A stretch of DNA of 64,000 bases from Flavobacterium psychrophilum (lineage in GTDB: Bacteria; Bacteroidota; Bacteroidia; Flavobacteriales; Flavobacteriaceae). The translations under genes and the position numbers were made by a program. Under the pieces are notes generated by a model. That model was given only the letters and a program-made list of their open reading frames with translations. It was not told the origin of the DNA and ran no database searches. Each line of letters begins with the position of its first letter. The first letter of the stretch is position 1. Positions 58,705 to 64,000 of this stretch are shown here, piece by piece. The stretch is taken from positions 62,001 to 126,000 of the forward strand of contig CAMAWT010000005.1 of the NCBI GenBank assembly GCA_945862065.1, written 5' to 3'.

Positions 58705-59970
58705 TTACCACTCATTCACTTTGTTAGCATCCATTTTCAAGAATATGAAAAGCAATATTGTAAAACCCCAAAGTCCAGATCCTCCATACGAAAAGAACGG
58801 TAGGGGCACACCAATAGTAGGGAAAATCCCAATAACCATGGCTATGTTTACAAAAAAATGGATAAATAAAATGCCCGCAACACAATACCCATACACCCTG
58901 CTAAACTTTGTTTTCTGCCGTTCAGATAAGTAGATAACGCGTAATATTAAACCAACAAATAAACCAATTACAAAAAGAGATCCTACAAATCCCCATTCTT
59001 CACCAACGGTAGAAAATATGTAATCTGTATGCTGTTCAGGAACAAAACCACCTTTTGTTTGAGTTCCTTCCAAATAGCCTTTTCCAAACCATCCCCCAGA
59101 ACCTATTGCTATTTCAGATTGATCCGTATTATATCCAGTTCCTTTCAAGTCCACTTCTTTACCTAGCAATATATTGAATCGATCTCGGTGATGTTGTTGA
59201 AAAACATTTTCAAAAACATAATTTACAGAAAAACTAAAACCAGATACAATAAGTAATAATAGCAAACTTAATATGATATTTCGATTTGCAACTCTACTTC
59301 TAAAATAATTTATTACTAATAACCCAACTGTTATTCCAATGATAATAAAAGGATTGTTAAAAGCTAGTGTTAAAATAAAAAGTACTATTGCTATAAAGCC
59401 CGTCCAAACAAACCAACTTGGCAGCCCCTCTCTGTATAAAACCAAAACAAAGGCACTGTAAATTAATGCGCTTCCTGGATCTGGCTGAGGTAATATCAAT
59501 AAAACAGGAAGCAGAATTATTAATATTGCTTGAATCTGTCTGTTAACTTCTTTTAAATTTACTTGGACATCACTTAAATATTTAGCCAAAGCTAATGAAG
59601 TAGCTGCTTTTGCAAATTCGGAGGGTTGCAATGTAAATCCGCCAATTCCATACCAACAACGTTGACCCCCAATGGTTTTACCAAAAGCAAACAATCCTAT
59701 TAATGTGATGAGGGAGATAATAAAAATAATGATTGAAAATTTTTCATAAAACTTGGTGTCAACAGAAAGTATTACAAATACTAAAGGAATTGTAAAAAAT
59801 ATAAATAATAATTGCTTACCATAAATTTGGGTAAAATCTATTAATGCATTAGAATCGGCATTTGATGAGAGAGAAGAGGAATAAATGTTTAGCCATCCCA
59901 TAATAACTAGACAAATGTAAATTATTACACTTATCCAATCAATATTACTAATAACATTTTGATTTTTCAT
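58705..59970 (-). CDS. rodA: Rod-shape peptidoglycan polymerase RodA (SEDS family)
   Basis: This 421-residue inner-membrane protein has about ten hydrophobic segments and the SEDS signatures GGQRCWYGIGGFTLQPSEFAKAATSLALA, LPQPDPGSALIY, QSEIAIGSGGWFGKGYLEGTQTKGGFVPEQHTDYIFSTVGEEWGFVGS and GIFPTIGVPLPFFSYGGSGL. RodA polymerises glycan strands for side-wall growth together with the transpeptidase PBP2, encoded 20 bases upstream. It is the last gene of the mreB-mreC-mreD-mrdA-rodA operon. Confidence 0.95.
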   Translation of the reverse strand: MKNQNVISNIDWISVIIYICLVIMGWLNIYSSSLSSNADSNALIDFTQIYGKQLLFIFFTIPLVFVILSVDTKFYEKFSIIIFIISLITLIGLFAFGKTIGGQRCWYGIGGFTLQPSEFAKAATSLALAKYLSDVQVNLKEVNRQIQAILIILLPVLLILPQPDPGSALIYSAFVLVLYREGLPSWFVWTGFIAIVLFILTLAFNNPFIIIGITVGLLVINYFRSRVANRNIILSLLLLLIVSGFSFSVNYVFENVFQQHHRDRFNILLGKEVDLKGTGYNTDQSEIAIGSGGWFGKGYLEGTQTKGGFVPEQHTDYIFSTVGEEWGFVGSLFVIGLFVGLILRVIYLSERQKTKFSRVYGYCVAGILFIHFFVNIAMVIGIFPTIGVPLPFFSYGGSGLWGFTILLFIFLKMDANKVNEW

Positions 59971-59990
59971 CTTAAATTTTTGCTAACTGA

Positions 59991-61913
59991 TTATTTAGGT
60001 AAAGTATCTTTTGAAATTTTATTTTTTTCTAAACTATCCAATTTTTTTGTTTTAATAAATGCAATGCTGTCTTGTTTTTTTCTTGGCAATAGTTTTTCAT
60101 ATTGTCCTTGTAAACTACCGTTTAGCATTCTATTTTCAAGATCAATGCGCGTAATTTTTTTCTTAAGATATTTCTCAATCATTAACGATGTAATAGGACC
60201 TGCCCATCTTTTCCCCCAATAACCATTTTCTACATAAACAGCTATAGCAATTTTCGGATTTTCTTTTGGTGCAAAAGCCACAAAAATAGAGTGATCTTGC
60301 AGTTTCACTCGTTGTCCGTTCACTCGTAAGAAGTTTTCAGCAGTTCCGGTTTTTCCACAAATATCTATTCCAACTACGTTTAAACCATGTGCTGTACCAA
60401 AATTGTAAACATCATATAAACCATTGATTACAGGTTCAAAATATTTTCTATCAATGGTAGTCATGTGCTTGGTTCTAAAGCTTTTGTCAATGACATTACC
60501 TTCAATTTTTTTGATAATGTGAGGAGTATAAAAATAGCCTCTATTGGCAACTGTCGCCATCATATTTGCTAATTGTATAGGTGTCATCAAAATTTCTCCC
60601 TGCCCAATAGAATTAGAAATGATGGTTTTTTCATTCCAACCCAAACCATTGTATAATTTTTTGTATGTTTTAGAATTTGGTATACTTCCCGCTTTTCCAA
60701 TTGGCAAATCGGTTCCCATATACGCTCCAAGTCCAAAGCTTTCAACGTGTTTTGCCCATACATCAACACCCTTAGATGGTTTTTTGTATTTTTTTATAAT
60801 ATTCATAAAAACATTTGCAAAATAGGTGTTACATGAATTATAAATACCATTGTGTAACATGGATATGCCTGAATCGTGACATTTCATAAATCTTCCTCTT
60901 GCATAACTAAATCCATGATGACACACAAAAGAAGTTTGTTCATTGATAACTTCTTCTTGAAGCCCTATAAGTGCAGTGATTATTTTAAAAGGAGAACCCG
61001 GAGGGTATTCGGCCAAAAGCCCTCTGTCATACAAAGGTTTAGCAATTGAATCACGGTATAATTTAGTGTAATTTTTAGACCGTTGTCTTCCAACCAAAAT
61101 TGATGGATTGTAGGATGGAGCCGTAACTAGTGCCAATATTTCCCCTGTTTTTGGTTCAATTGCAACAATACCTCCCCATTTGTTTATCATTAATTCTTCC
61201 CCATATTTTTGTAGTTCAGCATCAATAGTCAACGTTAAATCTTTCCCTTGCTTGGCAATGGTGTCGTATTTTCCTTCTTTGTAAGATCCAATTTCTCTGT
61301 TGAATTTGTCTTTTAATATGTATTTAACACCTTTTTGACCTCTTAAATAAGTTTCATAACTCTCTTCAACTCCTTGTTTTCCAATCAAATCACCACCCAC
61401 ATAGTAAGGATTTTTTTTTATGATTTTTTCATTAACTTGAGTAATAAATCCAAATATATTGGATCCATGTTCAAATTGGTAGTCTCTTAAAGCTCTTTTT
61501 TGAATGTAGAACCCTTCAAATTTTCTTACTTTTTCTTGAAAAGCTGCGTATTCTAATTTATTTAGTTGCCCCAAAAATACCGAAGGAAGCATTGGGCTGT
61601 ATATTTTGGCTTTAGCCATTCTTTCATCAAAATATTCTTTAGTGATATCTAACAACTTGCAGAATACGAGGGTATCGATATTTTCTACATCTCTTGGAAT
61701 CACCATTACATCATATGACGGCTGATTGGCAACTAAAAGTTTATTATTCCTGTCATAAATATAACCCCTTTCTGGATAGTCATATTTTATTTTTATGGCA
61801 TTATTTTCAGATTTCAGTTTGAATGATTCATCAATAATTTGTAAAATAAAAAGTCTTAAAATCAGTAAAACAGCACCAATTATTACTATTGAAGGGAGTA
61901 AGACTTTTCTCAT
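59991..61913 (-). CDS. mrdA: Penicillin-binding protein 2 (elongasome transpeptidase)
   Basis: This 640-residue class B PBP has one N-terminal membrane helix (about 6-27), a pedestal domain (YPERGYIYDRNNKLLVANQPSYDVMVIPRD) and a transpeptidase domain with the catalytic Ser307 in PPGSPFKIITAL (SxxK), SCN in YNSCNTYFAN and KTG in DICGKTGTAEN. It cross-links side-wall peptidoglycan with RodA and MreB. Its start overlaps the mreD stop by 4 bases. The tail beyond the domain (about 590-640) is Lys-rich, likely disordered. Confidence 0.96.
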   Translation of the reverse strand: MRKVLLPSIVIIGAVLLILRLFILQIIDESFKLKSENNAIKIKYDYPERGYIYDRNNKLLVANQPSYDVMVIPRDVENIDTLVFCKLLDITKEYFDERMAKAKIYSPMLPSVFLGQLNKLEYAAFQEKVRKFEGFYIQKRALRDYQFEHGSNIFGFITQVNEKIIKKNPYYVGGDLIGKQGVEESYETYLRGQKGVKYILKDKFNREIGSYKEGKYDTIAKQGKDLTLTIDAELQKYGEELMINKWGGIVAIEPKTGEILALVTAPSYNPSILVGRQRSKNYTKLYRDSIAKPLYDRGLLAEYPPGSPFKIITALIGLQEEVINEQTSFVCHHGFSYARGRFMKCHDSGISMLHNGIYNSCNTYFANVFMNIIKKYKKPSKGVDVWAKHVESFGLGAYMGTDLPIGKAGSIPNSKTYKKLYNGLGWNEKTIISNSIGQGEILMTPIQLANMMATVANRGYFYTPHIIKKIEGNVIDKSFRTKHMTTIDRKYFEPVINGLYDVYNFGTAHGLNVVGIDICGKTGTAENFLRVNGQRVKLQDHSIFVAFAPKENPKIAIAVYVENGYWGKRWAGPITSLMIEKYLKKKITRIDLENRMLNGSLQGQYEKLLPRKKQDSIAFIKTKKLDSLEKNKISKDTLPK

Positions 61914-62416
61914 CGTTTTATTGGTTTTATTAAATAAATAATTAAAATACTCAAAACGGTTGTGAAAACGGTACTAATTAAAGTTCGTAAAATAATATCC
62001 CAAATAGAATAAATTGTAAAAACTTCTAAAACAAATAAAGTAAAGTGATGTAAAATTACAGAAAGTAAGATAAACGTAAATCTTTCTAAAGTTAATTTAT
62101 TATTTATTCTAACTGTTTGATATTCATAGCTTAATCCAAAAGTAAATTTAAACAATACGGGTCTATAATACGCAAGAATAACACACGCAGCCGTATGAAC
62201 ACCGCCAGTATTCCAGAATAAATCCATTATAAGTCCTAGAAAAAAAGCAGAAACTAACAAACTATTTTTATTTCCATTTACAGGATATAGTATAATAAAT
62301 AGGATATAGGGAAACGGATTGATGAATCCTAGAAAGTTGATATTATTGAATACAAGGACTTGTGCCGCAAGCAGCAGAATGAATCGACTAAGATTGTATA
62401 ACAACGTGCTATTCAT
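61910..62416 (-). CDS. mreD: Rod shape-determining protein MreD
   Basis: This 168-residue membrane protein has about five hydrophobic segments, with FNNINFLGFINPFPYILFIILYPV and SAFFLGLIMDLFWNTGGVHTAACVILAYYRPVLFK, which fit the MreD pattern in Bacteroidota. MreD bridges MreC and the PBP2/RodA complex. It overlaps mreC by 8 bases and mrdA by 4, which supports one transcript and coupled translation. Confidence 0.92.
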   Translation of the reverse strand: MNSTLLYNLSRFILLLAAQVLVFNNINFLGFINPFPYILFIILYPVNGNKNSLLVSAFFLGLIMDLFWNTGGVHTAACVILAYYRPVLFKFTFGLSYEYQTVRINNKLTLERFTFILLSVILHHFTLFVLEVFTIYSIWDIILRTLISTVFTTVLSILIIYLIKPIKR

Positions 62417-63236
62417 CTTTTTTGATAGTTTTTTCTAATTCTTCAATTTCTTTTTTATCCTTGTTTTTAATGATATACACATGTCCTAAACTTGTCATAT
62501 CATTAAATAATTTCACATTGATTGTAAAAAAATTAGTTTCATTATCGATGTAAATTTTATCAATGGTACCAATATTAATATTTTCTGGAAAAATGGTAGA
62601 TTGGCTTCCCGTTACAACGGTATCGCCTTTTCGAACTGATGCCAATCTTGGCACATCAATGAGTTGAACAAACCCAGTGCTTTTAGCGTTCCAGATTAAA
62701 GTTCCAAAGTGATTGGACTTCTTTATTTTGGCATTTATTTGAGATTTTGTATTCAAAATACTTATAACTGTTGCATATTTTGACGAAATAGTTTCTGTTA
62801 TTCCAACTATTCCAGCGCTATTAATAACACCCATATCAGGAGCAATTCCTTGTTTTTCTCCTGCATCAATCGTTAAGAAGTTTTCGTGAACACTGTAAGA
62901 GTTTTTAATGACCTTAGCAATAACTAAATCCGTTTTTTTGACCCCTTTTATAGAATCAATAGCTATGGTTTTTGTGGTGTCTTGAATGTTGATTAAAAGG
63001 CTTTTCAGTCGCGCATTTTCAAATGCAAGTTCCTCATTTTTAGTCTTTAAATCAAGGTATTCGTTAATAGCATTTACTTCTGCATAGATGCCACCTGTAA
63101 AAAAATTAGCAGAACTAATTACCTTACTTTTATGATACGAATGGGAGTCTATAGTTAACCAAATAGCAAATATCATAAGCAGCAAAAACAGCATTCTATG
63201 GCTGTTTTTAATAATATAACTTATTATTTGCTGCAT
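62409..63236 (-). CDS. mreC: Rod shape-determining protein MreC
   Basis: This 275-residue protein has one N-terminal membrane helix (about 10-30), a coiled coil (AEVNAINEYLDLKTKNEELAFENARLKSLL, about 52-88) and the beta-sandwich periplasmic domain (NFLTIDAGEKQGIAPDMGVINSAGIVGI; KGDTVVTGSQSTIFPENINIGTIDKIY). MreC links cytoskeletal MreB to the wall-making enzymes. The C-terminal end is Lys/Glu-rich. It follows mreB by 36 bases. Confidence 0.95.
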   Translation of the reverse strand: MQQIISYIIKNSHRMLFLLLMIFAIWLTIDSHSYHKSKVISSANFFTGGIYAEVNAINEYLDLKTKNEELAFENARLKSLLINIQDTTKTIAIDSIKGVKKTDLVIAKVIKNSYSVHENFLTIDAGEKQGIAPDMGVINSAGIVGITETISSKYATVISILNTKSQINAKIKKSNHFGTLIWNAKSTGFVQLIDVPRLASVRKGDTVVTGSQSTIFPENINIGTIDKIYIDNETNFFTINVKLFNDMTSLGHVYIIKNKDKKEIEELEKTIKKDE

Positions 63237-63272
63237 TTTATTTTTCTATAATATATTGATAATTTACTTTAC

Positions 63273-64000
63273 TTATTTGATAAGAATACTTCTAAACTGA
63301 GGAATGTTTTTAAGTGCTATACCTGTTCCTCTTACAACGGCTTTCAAAGGGTCTTCTGCAATATATACAGGAAGATCTGTTTTTAATGAAATACGTTTGT
63401 CAAGGCCTCTCAACATAGATCCACCGCCCGCTAAATAAATACCTGTATTGTATATATCGGCAGCTAATTCAGGTGGCGTTTGCGATAATGTTTCCATGAT
63501 AGCATCTTCAATACGTTGGATAGATTTGTCAAGTGCTTTTGCAATTTCTCTAAACGACACTTCTACTTGTTTAGGCTTCCCGGTTAGTAAATCTCTTCCT
63601 TGTACCGACATATCTTCTGGAGGTGAATCTAATTGATCTGTTGCAGCACCTACAGTAATTTTTATTTTCTCAGCAGATGTTTCTCCTACAAATAAGTTGT
63701 GTTGGGTTCTCATATAATAAATGATGTCGTTTGTAAAAACATCACCTGCAATTTTTACAGATTTATCACATACAATTCCTCCCAATGCAATTACTGCAAT
63801 TTCAGTAGTTCCTCCACCAATATCAACAATCATATTTCCTTTTGGTTGCATGATGTCAATTCCAATTCCGATTGCTGCCGCCATCGGTTCGTGAATTAAG
63901 TAAACTTCTTTACCATTTACACGTTCACAAGATTCTTTTACAGCACGCATTTCTACTTCTGTAATTCCGGATGGAATACAAACAACCATGCGAAGTGCGG
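63273..64000 (-). CDS. mreB: Rod shape-determining protein MreB, cut by the window end
   Basis: The C-terminal 242 codons of the actin-like MreB are visible; the gene continues past the right edge, so an apparent start at 63989 is internal. Motifs are VVCIPSGITEVEMRAVKES, EVYLIHEPMAAAIGIGIDIMQPKGNMIVDIGGGTTEIAVIALGGIV (phosphate 2 loop), LTGKPKQVEVSFREIAKALDKSI and YNTGIYLAGGGSMLRGLDKRISLKTDLPVYIAEDPL (adenosine loop). MreB filaments guide side-wall synthesis by the proteins encoded downstream in this operon. Confidence 0.97.
   Translation of the reverse strand, partial: ALRMVVCIPSGITEVEMRAVKESCERVNGKEVYLIHEPMAAAIGIGIDIMQPKGNMIVDIGGGTTEIAVIALGGIVCDKSVKIAGDVFTNDIIYYMRTQHNLFVGETSAEKIKITVGAATDQLDSPPEDMSVQGRDLLTGKPKQVEVSFREIAKALDKSIQRIEDAIMETLSQTPPELAADIYNTGIYLAGGGSMLRGLDKRISLKTDLPVYIAEDPLKAVVRGTGIALKNIPQFRSILIK

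Noticed and set aside
63989..64000. Start codon of mreB at 63989
   Set aside because: The frame stays open to the window edge and the preceding residues fit MreB, so the true start lies outside the window.

Overview
The window looks like a chromosomal segment of a Flavobacterium-like member of the Bacteroidota. The DNA is AT-rich, and most recognisable promoters have the Bacteroidota -7 box TAnnTTTG. Type IX secretion (T9SS) genes and cargo are present (a PorT homologue, a PorP/SprF homologue, type A and type B sorting domains), as are DUF5686, TamL-like and TonB-dependent outer-membrane proteins and a ribosomal protein L21 with the helix-hairpin-helix tail seen in this group. I found no rRNA, tRNA, CRISPR array, insertion sequence or prophage.

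Layout. 1-2.4 kb is an AT-richer accessory cassette on the minus strand: a secreted Cys-rich protein, a 55-residue membrane protein, a small secreted protein and a membrane-anchored thioredoxin. The last two are each broken by a one-base shortfall in an A tract. 3-6.5 kb holds a pair of M16 peptidases, one active and one lacking the zinc motif. 6.8-7.8 kb is rplU-rpmA. 8-10.2 kb has a glutaryl-CoA-type acyl-CoA dehydrogenase and a DUF3050 protein. 10.2-12.3 kb is a ferredoxin/ferredoxin-reductase pair with a nucleotidyltransferase toxin-antitoxin-like pair inserted between them. 12.4-15.7 kb holds iron-sulfur assembly genes (NifU-like, Mrp), an alkyltransferase-like protein, a LysE exporter and trmB. 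15.8-17.7 kb has an LpxH-like phosphatase and a glycosyltransferase. 17.7-25.2 kb is a PhoR/PhoB-like two-component system divergent from a TonB-dependent receptor, a beta-helix lipoprotein and two T9SS cargo proteins. 25.3-36.1 kb is mixed housekeeping (LuxE-like, tyrS, an SDR, hppA, a DNA glycosylase, DUF5686, pdhB). 36.3-41.8 kb is a T9SS adhesin module (OmpA/PorE-like, PorP/SprF, type B adhesin). 42.1-43.9 kb is etfBA. 44.5-50.5 kb includes a bifunctional nuclease, thyA, a TonB-like protein, folA, menG and porT. 50.5-58.6 kb has an rRNA/tRNA methyltransferase, tamL, fba, accD, a cyclase, MmcQ/YjbR, a PH/SHOCT protein and a lipoprotein nuclease. 58.7-64 kb is the cell-shape operon mreB-mreC-mreD-mrdA-rodA, with mreB cut by the window end.

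How parts fit together. Several neighbours form working units: the NADPH-FNR-ferredoxin electron chain beside iron-sulfur assembly proteins; EtfAB, able to accept electrons from acyl-CoA dehydrogenases such as the one at 8.1 kb; ThyA with DHFR for dTMP synthesis; and the adhesin-PorP-OmpA trio for T9SS surface display. Between operons lie at least eight copies of a GC-richer dispersed hairpin repeat with a shared core, always intergenic.

The best candidates for something undescribed are the Cys-rich secreted-protein cassette at the left edge, the dispersed hairpin family, the toxin-antitoxin-like pair coupled to ferredoxin, and the 9-cysteine tail on the membrane pyrophosphatase. Several proteins have lost expected metal-site cysteines (AccD without its zinc ribbon, Mrp without CxxC). 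All functional calls come from reading the sequence; no database search was run.
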